64,000 nucleotides of DNA from Elizabethkingia bruuniana (GCF_002024805.1 NZ_CP014337.1:2356001-2420000); one strand, 5' to 3'. Numbered from the stretch's first letter, positions 17,150 to 26,426 are shown. Notes: generated by a model from the sequence alone, not told the origin. Translations and numbers: made by a program.

Positions 17150-18706
17150 TCAGACCTTCTTCTGGTTTATGTAATTAATAAAATGTGACGGAGATACATC
17201 TGTTATATTTTTAAAAATTGTTGCAAACTTACTGTGCGAAGAAAAGCCGGCTTCATCTGCAAGCACACTTATCTTGTATTGTCTGTATATGGGATCTGTC
17301 GTTAGTTTTTCTATGATATAATCAACTCTGAGTTCATTGATATAGCTTGTGAAATCTTTTTGCCTGTGTTTTTTAATGATATAAGAAAGATATTTTGTAT
17401 TGGTTTCCATATAAGAGGCTACATAGGATAGTGAAGCATTTTTATCTTTATAAAGCTGCTGTTTTTCAAACTTGTGCAAAGCTTCCAGCAAAGCACTCTC
17501 CGTTTCCGGAGGCATCATCTGTGTGCTTTTTTCTTTTGCAGCGCTATGTTCTGGTGCAGATGAATTTAAAGATGCATAAGATTCTTTTTGCCTTTTTTTA
17601 TGCTGATCCAGAATATACTGCATTCTGACCAATTGCTGCTTTTGTCTCCTCCGGTAGAATGTAAAAATTAATATCCCGCACAAAATACCTAAACCAACCA
17701 TAAGGATAGCAATATTTCTCAGAGAGCCGGTTTCTTTTGTTTTAATATTATTATTTTCTAACTGAACATAAGCATTATTGATAAAAGCATCTGTTTTTTT
17801 GGAAATTTTCTCTTCTACAACATCTTTTTTATCATTTATTTTACGAAGGTTCTCAATATCCTGTACTTTGCTGTAATACTCTTGGGTTCTTTTATAAACT
17901 TCTTTTTTCAGCTGCAGATATTCTGATTTATCTGCTATTTTCACAGCTTTATCCAGATACTCCTTAGCTTTATCCAATTCATCTGTCTTCATATATACCT
18001 CGGCAATTCCGGAATAAACAATTCCGGTAAGATAATTTTCCGGTCCGTCTTTCAGTAACGTTAAGGCTTCATTATAATATTTGAGGGAACGCCCTGTATC
18101 CCCTAGATTATAATAACACAAGCCTAAAAGTTGCTTATTACCAGCTGTCATAAAATCTTTATTCTGACTGATGTTATCAAAATACTTTTGAGAAGATTCT
18201 ATATTTTCGATAGCCTTTTGGTATTTCTGAACTGCTATATTATAATAAGCCAATTCCTGCGACACAAGACCTTTGGCACTACTAGCTGCTTCTTTATTTT
18301 CTATTTTTCCGGCATACTCCAATGCTTTTTCCGAATAAGTTCTGGATTTATTGAACAGGCCCAAAAGACGATACTGAGTGGAAAGAAAACCCAAAACCCG
18401 TGTATTCCAAGATGCATCACTTGTCTGTTCTATAATTTTTTCTGCTTTCAAGGCATAATCTACGGATCTTTTAAGATCATGAGTCTGTTGATATAAAGTA
18501 GCAGAAAGCATAAGGCTCTTTGTCTGTAACAAAGGGGTTTGTGATATATTAAAGAGAGAGTCTGAAACAGCCAAGGCTTTTTTGAAATCTTTCTGAGAAG
18601 TTTCAAGATATGTTTTTACATATATTTTATTAAAAGCTTCAGCATCCTGGCCTTTCACTATTAGCGTAAGAAACAGACCAAGAAAGCAAATTTTTATCTT
18701 CAACAT
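17150..18706 (-). CDS. TPR-transmembrane-AraC regulator 3 (first gene of the operon)
   Basis: This 518-residue protein is a paralogue of the next two genes. It has a signal peptide (MLKIKICFLGLFLTLIVKGQ), TPR repeats to about residue 305, one transmembrane helix (NIAILMVGLGILCGILIFTF) followed by basic residues RRRQKQQ, and a C-terminal AraC-type HTH (KISVLADEAGFSSHSKF, VSPSHF). The HTH is much better conserved among the three than the TPR part. This suggests they read similar DNA sites while sensing different partners. A good promoter lies about 143 bases upstream (18849-18880). Confidence 0.88.
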   Translation of the reverse strand: MLKIKICFLGLFLTLIVKGQDAEAFNKIYVKTYLETSQKDFKKALAVSDSLFNISQTPLLQTKSLMLSATLYQQTHDLKRSVDYALKAEKIIEQTSDASWNTRVLGFLSTQYRLLGLFNKSRTYSEKALEYAGKIENKEAASSAKGLVSQELAYYNIAVQKYQKAIENIESSQKYFDNISQNKDFMTAGNKQLLGLCYYNLGDTGRSLKYYNEALTLLKDGPENYLTGIVYSGIAEVYMKTDELDKAKEYLDKAVKIADKSEYLQLKKEVYKRTQEYYSKVQDIENLRKINDKKDVVEEKISKKTDAFINNAYVQLENNNIKTKETGSLRNIAILMVGLGILCGILIFTFYRRRQKQQLVRMQYILDQHKKRQKESYASLNSSAPEHSAAKEKSTQMMPPETESALLEALHKFEKQQLYKDKNASLSYVASYMETNTKYLSYIIKKHRQKDFTSYINELRVDYIIEKLTTDPIYRQYKISVLADEAGFSSHSKFATIFKNITDVSPSHFINYINQKKV

Positions 18707-18848
18707 AAAGTATTTTTAACCTAACGAGTTTGTACAACTTTAGCAAGATTAACTTATGATCTCAGATTTTGCTCAGCAATCCATCTTAATTTCCCTAAAA
18801 GAAAATTACAATATACATTTATCTGTACACAATAGTCAATTCAGACTG

Positions 18849-18880
18849 CAAATGTATACAAACAATGTATTTATAACAAA
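18849..18880 (-). promoter_or_regulatory. Promoter of the TPR-AraC operon
   Basis: The minus strand reads TTTG (18880-18877), 20 bases, then TACATTTG (18856-18849) followed by C. This matches the Bacteroidota sigma-A consensus TTTG-N19-21-TAnnTTTG very well. The implied transcript has a leader of about 135 bases. Confidence 0.65.
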
Positions 18881-19072
18881 AACATATTGAATAAAAATAA
18901 CTTACACCTGTTATTTAAATAAATATAAGTGTAAAAAAGCACATGCTTATATTAAAAAAATATAAAATATAATACCTTGGTATACCAAATAAAAATAGCA
19001 ATAAGATTTTATAAATGAGGTTATTACCATAAGTTATAGCTTGTATACCCTATAAAATCACAGGTTAAAAAA

Positions 19073-19098
19073 ATACCCTTCGGAATTCCGAAGGGTAT
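19073..19098 (-). terminator. Terminator after lipA
   Basis: A perfect 11-bp stem with loop AATT (arms ATACCCTTCGG / CCGAAGGGTAT) is followed by seven T on the minus strand. It lies 18 bases past the lipA stop. Confidence 0.92.
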
Positions 19099-19116
19099 CA
19101 TTTCACAAATTAAATT

Positions 19117-19989
19117 TTAGTGGATGTGTTTTTCTGCATGATAAGAAGAACGCACCAATGGAGAGCTTTCCACATGTCTGAAGCCTAGGCTTCTCGCAAA
19201 AGCTCCATATTCATCGAACTCTTCCGGTGTAATAAATCTTTTTACCGGTAAGTGTTTCTTAGTAGGTTGTAAGTATTGCCCTAGTGTAATAACATCAACA
19301 TTTGCATTTCTGATATCTTCAATAGTCTGGAATACTTCATCTTTTTCTTCACCCAATCCCAGCATTACTCCGGTTTTGGTACGACGCTGTCCTGCCTCTT
19401 TCATATATCTAAGTACTTCCAGACTTCTTTCATATTTTGCCTGAATACGCACCTCACGGGTAAGCCTTTTCACGGTTTCCATATTATGGGAAATTACCTC
19501 CGGAGCTACCTCTATAAGCCTGTCAATATGTTTTGTTATTCCCTGGAAATCCGGAATTAATGTTTCCATTGTTGTTCCCGGAGATATTCTTCGTACTGCA
19601 TTTACTGTTTCTGCCCACAGGATAGATCCCATATCTTTCAGGTCATCTCTGTCTACAGAAGTTAATACAGCATGTTTGATTTTCATTAACTTGATGGAAC
19701 GGGCTACTTTTTCAGGTTCATCCCAGTTAACATCTAGCGGCTTTCCGGTTTTCACCCCGCAAAATCCACAGCTTCTGGTACAGATATTCCCCAGAATCAT
19801 AAAAGTTGCTGTTCCTTCTCCCCAACATTCCCCCATATTAGGGCAACTTCCACTCTGACAAATTGTATTTAGTTTGTACTTATCTACAAGTGTTCTTAAC
19901 TCGCGGTAATTTTTCCCTGTTGGTAGCTTTACCCTAATCCATTTAGGTTTTTGAGTTGTAGTATCGTTAGTTAATGTCTCGTTACTCAT
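19117..19989 (-). CDS. lipA: Lipoyl synthase
   Basis: This 290-residue radical-SAM enzyme inserts two sulfur atoms into octanoyl-lipoyl domains. Both iron-sulfur cluster motifs are present. The auxiliary cluster is [12 protein letters not shown] (Cys44, Cys49, Cys55), and the radical-SAM cluster is CTRSCGFC (Cys70, Cys74, Cys77). The C-terminal RSSYHAE motif, whose Ser ligates the auxiliary cluster, is also there. Length is normal. Its first 8 bases overlap the end of the sigma factor gene, so the two are translationally coupled and co-transcribed. That is an unusual partner for a cofactor gene. Confidence 0.97.
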   Translation of the reverse strand: MSNETLTNDTTTQKPKWIRVKLPTGKNYRELRTLVDKYKLNTICQSGSCPNMGECWGEGTATFMILGNICTRSCGFCGVKTGKPLDVNWDEPEKVARSIKLMKIKHAVLTSVDRDDLKDMGSILWAETVNAVRRISPGTTMETLIPDFQGITKHIDRLIEVAPEVISHNMETVKRLTREVRIQAKYERSLEVLRYMKEAGQRRTKTGVMLGLGEEKDEVFQTIEDIRNANVDVITLGQYLQPTKKHLPVKRFITPEEFDEYGAFARSLGFRHVESSPLVRSSYHAEKHIH

Positions 19990-20542
19990 TGTATAACTCG
20001 TTATTTTTTAATAATTCTGCCAATACCTTTTTCGCCCGCATAATTCTGACTTTAGTATTAGCAACTGAGAGATTCAGCTCTTCAGCAATTTCTTTTATAC
20101 TCTTTTCTTCAAAGAATCTAAGTCTGATAATATCCTGATAATTTGCATCCATAGAGGCAACAATTTGTAGGATCTCATCATTTTCTTCTTCAGAAATCAA
20201 TAGTTCTTCCGGTGATTTTACAAAAACATTTTTCACTTCTTCCAGATCTCCGGTTGCATCTTCTGCTTCACGGCTTTTCTTTCTCCAGTAATCGATCACA
20301 GTATTCTGGGCAATCGTCAGAATCCACGTTTTAAACTGAAAACTCGGATCGAATAAATCCAGCTTCGTTAAAACCTTGGAAAATACATTTACTGTAATTT
20401 CATCTGCAAGGATATCATCCTGAACTTTCTTCATTATAAAAGAAAAAACATCCACCCAGAACATATTGATCAATTGGGTTTGTGCCTTCTGATCTTTACT
20501 TTGTGCTTTCCGGATAAGATGGATTAAGGATTCCTCGTTCAA
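19982..20542 (-). CDS. ECF-type RNA polymerase sigma factor
   Basis: This 186-residue sigma-70 family protein has region 2 at about 20-90 ([37 protein letters not shown] read in part) and a region 4 HTH at about 125-180 ([22 protein letters not shown], then [10 protein letters not shown]). There is no anti-sigma gene beside it. Instead the gene runs into lipA with an 8-base overlap. A -7-like element TATCTTTG lies just upstream. The target regulon cannot be told from here. Confidence 0.93.
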   Translation of the reverse strand: MNEESLIHLIRKAQSKDQKAQTQLINMFWVDVFSFIMKKVQDDILADEITVNVFSKVLTKLDLFDPSFQFKTWILTIAQNTVIDYWRKKSREAEDATGDLEEVKNVFVKSPEELLISEEENDEILQIVASMDANYQDIIRLRFFEEKSIKEIAEELNLSVANTKVRIMRAKKVLAELLKNNELYNE

Positions 20543-20564
20543 AACTTTTTTCTAAAAAACAATA

Positions 20565-20572
20565 CAAAGATA
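20565..20572 (-). promoter_or_regulatory. Probable -7 promoter element of the sigma factor-lipA unit
   Basis: The minus strand reads TATCTTTG, a full match to TAnnTTTG, 22 bases before the start codon. No good -33 TTG is seen at 19-21 bases, so support is partial. Confidence 0.45.
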
Positions 20573-20734
20573 CTGAAGAGTTTGCTGAAAAAAAAGTCAG
20601 TATTTTTCGTTTTTCCATATCGCCATAAGTGATGATAACGATAGTCATCTGATTCTTTTATTTTTTTTCTTTAATTTAACACAGAATAACAGCCTGAAAA
20701 AACAGCTGTAATACAAATTAAGAACAACCATAGT

Positions 20735-22048
20735 ATGAAAAAAACTTTAAGTATATTTTTAATCTGCGCTATAACAATAGGCATTTCCGCACAGAGAAAA
20801 ACCACAAAAAAACAACCTAAAAAATCTTCCGGAAAAGCTACAATGGTGGATATTGCAGGAGTTACTGATACTGCTTCTGATAAATCTGAAGCCGATACTT
20901 TAAAACTAAAAGCAGGCAAAGCTTATGTTTTATTAATAGATGTTGCTCCCAATATGAAGGGGGTATCAGTAGGAGGTGACGATCAGGAGAAGAATGAACT
21001 GATAAAGAATTTCAGTAAAAACACTCCGGAAATTATTCAGTTATACAGCTATACCTATGTACTTGCTGAAAATGGGCAATATATTGATCTTACGGGTGAT
21101 GGCAATACTTATCAGGCCGTTGCCTACTGGAGTGGAAAGATGAATGACAATATTGTAGCAAGGGAGGGAAAAAAAATGGCGACAGAATTTGTTGCAACTC
21201 AGCTGGGACAGAAAAAAGAATCTTCCTATATCACGAACAGCAAAAAATATAAGGAGGAAGTTAAATCTTTACAGGGTAAAAATAATTTCACAAAAAAATC
21301 AGCAGAAGTAATGCAGTCATACTTACAACATCTCGCTGTACCCAAAATTTGCTTTATTGAAAATAAAATGCTTTTCAATAGGGACCAATCCAAAGTAAAA
21401 ACAATTACCACCTATATTACAGGAGATAATGGCAAAAAGCAAAAATATCTGGTTACAGAGCTTAATGAATTAGGTCAGCCCATTACCATTACAGAATACA
21501 GATCTGATGAAAAAACTGTTCAGAAGTTCACCTATAAAGATGGTATTCTTACAAACATCCAGACACCTGTAAATACTACAAATATAAGCTATGATAATGA
21601 CAGAATGATTACTTCCAGCGATTTGGGTGGAGGCATGGAAACTGAAATTTACCACCTGGAAAAAAATGAGCTATTACGTAAAAGCTATATTATAATGAAA
21701 GACGATAACAGTGATAATATGAATGCTGCTACTGATGAAAAAATAGAGAAATCTTGTACCAATTTCTATATAGACAATATTATACAAACGTCTAATTGCA
21801 GTGGTAATGCCAATGATTTTCCGTTTACCCATACCAGCACTGTTTATCAGGACGGAAAACTAATGCAGGAAACAAAATACAGAATTGAGAAAAAATCACC
21901 AGTAATATATGAAAGTCAATATACAAGAGACAATAATGTAAGAAAAGCGACATATCACCTGAACGATAAAGGATTATTGGAGTCTTATCAGAGGTACGAT
22001 AATAACAGGAAAAACACGGTTTGGTTAGAATATACTTACTTCCTTTAG
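20735..22048 (+). CDS. Hypothetical exported protein
   Basis: This 437-residue protein has a signal peptide (MKKTLSIFLICAITIGISAQ). A basic low-complexity stretch (RKTTKKQPKKSSGK) follows, then a region of about 170 residues with no motif I recognise. The C-terminal half (about 225-437) has repeated short strands, such as ITTYITGDNGKKQKYLV, LGQPITITEYRSDEK and VQKFTYKDGILTNI. These recall the YD-repeat/YwqK-type 'text-like' beta repeats of exported Bacteroidota proteins. There is no catalytic signature. It is divergent from the sigma factor and upstream of tyrS, which has its own promoter. Confidence 0.7.
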   Translation: MKKTLSIFLICAITIGISAQRKTTKKQPKKSSGKATMVDIAGVTDTASDKSEADTLKLKAGKAYVLLIDVAPNMKGVSVGGDDQEKNELIKNFSKNTPEIIQLYSYTYVLAENGQYIDLTGDGNTYQAVAYWSGKMNDNIVAREGKKMATEFVATQLGQKKESSYITNSKKYKEEVKSLQGKNNFTKKSAEVMQSYLQHLAVPKICFIENKMLFNRDQSKVKTITTYITGDNGKKQKYLVTELNELGQPITITEYRSDEKTVQKFTYKDGILTNIQTPVNTTNISYDNDRMITSSDLGGGMETEIYHLEKNELLRKSYIIMKDDNSDNMNAATDEKIEKSCTNFYIDNIIQTSNCSGNANDFPFTHTSTVYQDGKLMQETKYRIEKKSPVIYESQYTRDNNVRKATYHLNDKGLLESYQRYDNNRKNTVWLEYTYFL

Positions 22049-22121
22049 TATACAAACTACAGCAATCTAAAGTTCCTGAAAAAATCAAATATTTTTATAA
22101 GCCTGTGCAAAAGCATTTTTG

Positions 22122-22129
22122 TACCTTTG
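22122..22129 (+). promoter_or_regulatory. -7 element of the tyrS promoter
   Basis: TACCTTTG followed by C fits the Bacteroidota TAnnTTTG consensus and lies 20 bases before the tyrS ATG. A clear -33 element is not visible. Confidence 0.5.
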
Positions 22130-22149
22130 CATCTTAAAATTTTTATATA

Positions 22150-23445
22150 ATGAATGCTTTTATTGAAGAACTGAAATGGCGCGGGCTATGGGCTGACATG
22201 ACGCCGGGGACTGAAGATCAACTCAACAAAGAGATGACTACAGCCTATATCGGTTTCGATCCAACAGCAGATTCGTTACACATTGGGAGCCTTATTCCGA
22301 TTAAGATTTTGGCTCATTTTCAACGTCACGGCCACAAACCAATTGCTTTGGTAGGCGGTGCAACAGGAATGATAGGTGACCCATCCGGCAAGTCCGCAGA
22401 ACGTAATCTGTTAGATGAGGAGACCCTATTGTATTACGTAGACTGTTTAAAAAATCAGCTGTCAAGATTTTTAGATTTTGAAGGTGACGGCCCTAACAGA
22501 GCTGAGCTGGTAAACAACTACGACTGGATGAAAAATGTTACTTTCCTTGATTTTGCAAAAAATATCGGAAAGCACATTACTGTAAACTACATGATGGCAA
22601 AAGACTCTGTGAAAAAACGTTTTTCGGGAGAAGATGGTGCCGATGGAATGAGCTTTACAGAGTTTACTTATCAGTTATTGCAAGGTTATGATTACCTGCA
22701 TCTATATAAAGAGAAAGGTGTAAAACTACAAATGGGAGGTTCTGACCAGTGGGGAAATATCACCACAGGAACTGAGCTTATCCGTAGAAAAGCACAGGGT
22801 GAAGCTTTTGCACTTACCACTAAATTAATCACTAAAGCAGACGGATCCAAGTTTGGAAAATCTGAAAGCGGAGAAAATTACTGGTTGGATGCTAAAAGAA
22901 CTTCTCCATACAGATTCTACCAATTCTGGTTAAATGCTACAGATGAAGATGGTGAAAGATTCATCAGGTTCTATACTTTCCTTGAAAAAGAAGAAATAGA
23001 AAAACTAATAGAAGAGCACAGAACAGCTCCGCATGAACGTAAACTTCAGAAGAAATTAGCTGAAGAAGTTACGGTATGGGTACATGGCCGCAATGAATAT
23101 GAAAGAGCTCTTAAAGCTTCTGAAATATTATTTGGACGTTCTACTGCTGAGGACTTGGTTAGCCTTGATGAAGAACTATTCCTTCAGATTTTTGATGGTG
23201 TTCCACAAAAAGAAGTTGCAAAATCTGAAGTTATCGGAAGCAATATTGTAGATCTTATTTCAGATAAGTCAGGATTCCTTAAATCTAAAGGTGAAGCTAA
23301 AAGAGAACTTACCGGAAATGCTATTTCTGTAAATAAAGAGAAAGTGAATGATACTTTTGAAGTTTCAGAAAAAGATCTTATTGACGGAAAATTCCTTTTA
23401 TTACAAAAAGGAAAGAAAAGTTACTTTATTGTAAAGACTGTATAA
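22150..23445 (+). CDS. tyrS: Tyrosyl-tRNA synthetase
   Basis: This 431-residue class I aminoacyl-tRNA synthetase attaches tyrosine to tRNA-Tyr in the cytoplasm. Visible landmarks are a HIGH-type motif LHIGS (His44-Ser47), the tyrosine-pocket block [13 protein letters not shown] (about 195-207), and a KMSKS-type loop KFGKS (234-238). A C-terminal S4-like RNA-binding domain spans about 370-431 ([18 protein letters not shown]). Full length, with its own promoter element and terminator. Confidence 0.97.
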   Translation: MNAFIEELKWRGLWADMTPGTEDQLNKEMTTAYIGFDPTADSLHIGSLIPIKILAHFQRHGHKPIALVGGATGMIGDPSGKSAERNLLDEETLLYYVDCLKNQLSRFLDFEGDGPNRAELVNNYDWMKNVTFLDFAKNIGKHITVNYMMAKDSVKKRFSGEDGADGMSFTEFTYQLLQGYDYLHLYKEKGVKLQMGGSDQWGNITTGTELIRRKAQGEAFALTTKLITKADGSKFGKSESGENYWLDAKRTSPYRFYQFWLNATDEDGERFIRFYTFLEKEEIEKLIEEHRTAPHERKLQKKLAEEVTVWVHGRNEYERALKASEILFGRSTAEDLVSLDEELFLQIFDGVPQKEVAKSEVIGSNIVDLISDKSGFLKSKGEAKRELTGNAISVNKEKVNDTFEVSEKDLIDGKFLLLQKGKKSYFIVKTV

Positions 23446-23471
23446 TTTATAAATTATATTAATAACAATGA

Positions 23472-23498
23472 GCCATCTCTTTTGAGGTGGCTTTTTTA
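23472..23498 (+). terminator. Terminator after tyrS
   Basis: The stem GCCATCTC / GAGGTGGC (one T-G pair) with loop TTTT is followed by six T, 26 bases after the stop codon. Confidence 0.88.
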
Positions 23499-23570
23499 TA
23501 TAAAAATGTTTTTGTGGTATTATATCTTTTTTCTAATTTCACATTCATAACACTCAAAAAATATGATAAA

Positions 23571-24212
23571 ATGAAAAAAATACTTCCTTTAATATCTTTA
23601 TTATTCTTTGGGCTTATTATCAAGGCTCAATATGTAGAACCTGAAAAAGCAGACAAAGAAGCTGCCAAGAGAAAAGCTTCCGAAGTAATTACAATGCCTA
23701 CTCAGAAATTTGATTCGCTACAAGCCAAAAGTATGCTTGCATTAGGAAAGGGAACAATTGTAGGTGAAGCTTTTACCAGACAAAAGAATGGATACGGAAT
23801 GAAAATATTAGGAAAAGTAAAAGCCAATAAAATAAAAGTAATTCTGTTCCCTGTTACACCTTACTTTGAAGAATATTACAAGCTTTGGAGTGATAAAAGC
23901 AAGAATAACCCTAAGAAAAACAGGTACGTTTATATGGACAGAAATGCGATGAGATATCGTATAGAAGCTATTACCAATAGCGATGGAGAATTCACATTTC
24001 CCAATATGAAGCCCGGGAAATATTATCTTTACGGAAGTATGGATTATAGCCTGAATTACAACTATAATAAATATACAGGAAGTGGCTATGACAATTATGG
24101 CAGAATAGACTACTACTCCCCGAGTTCTTACAGTAAAGACTATAATGAATTTTTAGAAACTTTTGTTGAAGTAAAGGCTGATGGAGAGGTTGTAAAAGTA
24201 AAACTGAAATAA
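23571..24212 (+). CDS. Hypothetical exported protein with a carboxypeptidase-regulatory-like module
   Basis: The start at 23571 (MKKILPLISLLFFGLIIKAQ) gives a signal peptide. The longer frame from 23487 runs through the tyrS terminator and is rejected. The 213-residue product has a beta-sandwich-like region (about 55-150) ending ITNSDGEFTFPNMKPGKYYLYGSMDY, the G-E-F-x-F-x-N-x-x-P-G-x-Y pattern of carboxypeptidase-regulatory/SpaA-like domains. A Tyr/Asn-rich stretch follows (NYNYNKYTGSGYDNYG). It is probably a periplasmic or surface structural protein of unknown role. It is convergent with the ATP-grasp gene. Confidence 0.7.
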   Translation: MKKILPLISLLFFGLIIKAQYVEPEKADKEAAKRKASEVITMPTQKFDSLQAKSMLALGKGTIVGEAFTRQKNGYGMKILGKVKANKIKVILFPVTPYFEEYYKLWSDKSKNNPKKNRYVYMDRNAMRYRIEAITNSDGEFTFPNMKPGKYYLYGSMDYSLNYNYNKYTGSGYDNYGRIDYYSPSSYSKDYNEFLETFVEVKADGEVVKVKLK

Positions 24213-24218
24213 AAATAA

Positions 24219-24231
24219 AGAGGCTGCCTCT
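24219..24231. terminator. Weak hairpin between convergent genes
   Basis: AGAGG-CTG-CCTCT forms a short 5-bp stem with A/T runs on both sides. It may terminate either neighbour, but the stem is short. Confidence 0.3.
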
Positions 24232-24278
24232 AAAAAAAGCAACCCCTTTCCACTTATTACTACTATTTACTTATCAAA

Positions 24279-25145
24279 TTAAATATGCTGCAACAAAGCC
24301 TGATAATAGTTTTCGAATAATGCGGCATCCGAGTTTAAGAATAAATAAGGTTCTATAAGTTCTAACTCCATTAGCTGAAATGTATTATTTATAAGTACTC
24401 CATCTACACGGGCATAGAGTGTTTGTTGAGGAACTACTTTCAGATACTCTTCTGCCTGAGCTATATGTTTCGGATCCGCCTCAGGATAACTGATGCTTCC
24501 ACCGTGATAATGCTGCACTCTGAAATCTCCCTGCTTTGGCTTTTTCAATGCACAATGACTGTACTTACCATTAAAAAACAGAAATGACCACTCTCCTTCT
24601 TTTATTTCATTTACAAAAGGCTGAACCATATAATCTTCTTCCGAAATCAAAGTATTTATTTCAGCTCTTTTATCGGAAATAGTCTCTTTACTTACTGTTA
24701 TTGTATTCTTGGCTCCAGCACTTACACAAGGTTTTACAACAAGATTATCCGTATCAAACATTTCAAAAAACTCATCCCGGAATTCGTTTCCTTTAGAAAT
24801 ATACTCCGTCCGAATCACTGGAAGTCCTTTGCCATTAATATCTTTAAGATAATGTTTATTACTATTCCATTTAATAGTATCTACAGGGTTCAAAACTTTA
24901 ATCTGCAACTTGTGAAGAGAATCCAGCCAATCCGAAAATTCAGTAACATGCTCATGATAATCCCATGGGGATTTTATAATAACTACATCATAATCTGTCC
25001 AATTTATATTGTTGTCATTCCATATGACTAAACTAATATCCAGTCCTTTTTCTTTCAGAAAATTCAATAAATCTGTATCTTCATCATTAGTTGTTCCCGT
25101 GGAAAACTTTTCCTGTAACTTATTACCTACAAATGCTAATTTCAT
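24279..25145 (-). CDS. ATP-grasp domain protein (RimK / glutathione synthetase-like ligase)
   Basis: This 288-residue cytoplasmic protein resembles the ATP-grasp family that includes RimK, prokaryotic glutathione synthetase and cycloserine ligase DcsG. It has a pre-ATP-grasp domain (about 1-95, with DVVIIKSPWDYHEH), the nucleotide-binding loop VVKPCVSAGAKNTITV (about 147-162), VQPFVNEIKEGEWSFLFF (about 184-201), and an acidic metal-binding strand ARVDGVL..LMELELIEP near the end. It should make a peptide or amide bond using ATP. No amino-acid or peptide partner gene is nearby to name a substrate. Confidence 0.8.
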   Translation of the reverse strand: MKLAFVGNKLQEKFSTGTTNDEDTDLLNFLKEKGLDISLVIWNDNNINWTDYDVVIIKSPWDYHEHVTEFSDWLDSLHKLQIKVLNPVDTIKWNSNKHYLKDINGKGLPVIRTEYISKGNEFRDEFFEMFDTDNLVVKPCVSAGAKNTITVSKETISDKRAEINTLISEEDYMVQPFVNEIKEGEWSFLFFNGKYSHCALKKPKQGDFRVQHYHGGSISYPEADPKHIAQAEEYLKVVPQQTLYARVDGVLINNTFQLMELELIEPYLFLNSDAALFENYYQALLQHI

Positions 25146-25244
25146 AATTCAGTTTGTATTTGATAAAGCAAATTTAAGAGAGAGCAATCGATAAACACAG
25201 TACCAGTTTTACCATTTTAAATAGGTACAGTTTTAAAACACAAA

Positions 25245-25266
25245 AGCCTCCCTTTTCCGGGAGGCT
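25245..25266 (-). terminator. Terminator after the 2-oxoglutarate/Fe oxygenase gene
   Basis: A perfect 8-bp stem AGCCTCCC / GGGAGGCT with a 6-base loop is followed by T residues on the minus strand, 24 bases past the stop. Confidence 0.82.
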
Positions 25267-25289
25267 CTGCTATTATTAAGTAATTAAAT

Positions 25290-26240
25290 TTACTTCTTAA
25301 TCAATCCTAACTCTACAAGTCTTTCATGTAAGAATTCTCCGGCAGTTGTATCAGGATACAATTTAGGATTGTTTTCGTCAATCGTTTTTTCTAATGCATT
25401 TAGTGGCATTTCGCTCACCGGGTGCATAAAGAAAGGAATAGAAAATCTGGAAGTACTCCATAATTCTCTTGGCGGATTAACAACTCTGTGAATTGTAGAT
25501 TTCAGTTTGTTGTTGGTATGTCTGGATAACATATCTCCAACATTAATCATTAATTCATCCGGTTCAGCAATAGCATCAATCCAATCACCATTGTGATTCT
25601 GAACCTGAAGACCTTTCCCTTGTGCTCCCATAAGAAGTGTAATAAGGTTAATGTCTCCATGTGCAGCAGCACGTACCGCATCATCTGGTTCGTGAGTGAT
25701 TGGCGGATAATGAATTGGTCTAAGGATTGAATTACCTTCTGCAATATACTTGTCAAAATAAAACTCGTCCAGTCCAAGGTGAAGAGCCAAAGCTCTCAAT
25801 ACATACTGTCCTGTTTTCTCCAACATTTGATAAGTTTCTTTTCCAACTTCGTTGAATTTAGGTAGCTCATCTACAATTACATTGTCTGGGTACTCAGTTG
25901 CATATTTGGAACCTTCCTGAAGGTATTGTCCAAAATGCCAAAATTCTTTAAGGTCTCCCTTTTTAAAACCTTTTGCCGTTTCTTTTCCAAAACCAACATA
26001 ACCACGTTGTCCTCCAATTCCCTGGATTTCGTACTTCTGTTTAGTTTCTAGTGGCAGTTCGAAGAAATTTCTTACTTCTCCGTAGAGATTGTCTACCAGA
26101 TTGTCGTCCAAAAAGTGTCCTTTAAGGGCAACAAATCCAATTTCTTCGTAAGCTTTTCCGATTTCATTTACAAATTTCTGTTTGCGTTCCGGGTTATCCG
26201 AAAGGAAATCACGCAGGTCTACACTTGGGATTTTATCCAT
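25290..26240 (-). CDS. 2-oxoglutarate/Fe(II)-dependent dioxygenase (isopenicillin N synthase-like)
   Basis: This 316-residue soluble protein has an N-terminal DIOX_N-type region (IPSVDLRDF, then GFVALKGH) and a double-stranded beta-helix core. The iron ligands are visible as His194 and Asp196 in AAHGDINLITLL and His251 in STIHRVVNP. The 2-oxoglutarate carboxylate-binding RxS motif is Arg265-Phe-Ser267. Length matches the isopenicillin-N-synthase/flavonol-synthase-like family. The substrate cannot be predicted, and no biosynthetic cluster is present. It is divergent from the carboxylesterase gene. Confidence 0.9.
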   Translation of the reverse strand: MDKIPSVDLRDFLSDNPERKQKFVNEIGKAYEEIGFVALKGHFLDDNLVDNLYGEVRNFFELPLETKQKYEIQGIGGQRGYVGFGKETAKGFKKGDLKEFWHFGQYLQEGSKYATEYPDNVIVDELPKFNEVGKETYQMLEKTGQYVLRALALHLGLDEFYFDKYIAEGNSILRPIHYPPITHEPDDAVRAAAHGDINLITLLMGAQGKGLQVQNHNGDWIDAIAEPDELMINVGDMLSRHTNNKLKSTIHRVVNPPRELWSTSRFSIPFFMHPVSEMPLNALEKTIDENNPKLYPDTTAGEFLHERLVELGLIKK

Positions 26241-26426
26241 TTTATATTTAGAAATTTTCGTGCTGTAAATTTACATTTTTTTAATATAAATGAAATAATT
26301 ACTGAAGCAGTTATTGAAGTTATCATTTAATAAACTAAAATACCTTGTATATAAAGCACAGATGCAGCTTTTAGCTAAAAAACACGATCTTAACCTATCT
26401 TTAATCGAAATATTGCTTAACTTAAT

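Larger units (their letters stand above)
18707..19116. other. Intergenic region upstream of the regulator operon
   Basis: This 410-base, very AT-rich stretch has no credible gene. It contains the regulator-operon promoter (18849-18880), a 12-base perfect palindrome TTGGTATACCAA at 18977-18988, and the lipA terminator at 19073-19098. Confidence 0.6.

Noticed and set aside
23487-23570. Upstream extension of the exported protein after tyrS.
   Set aside because: It overlaps the tyrS terminator, and the Met at 23571 starts a good signal peptide.
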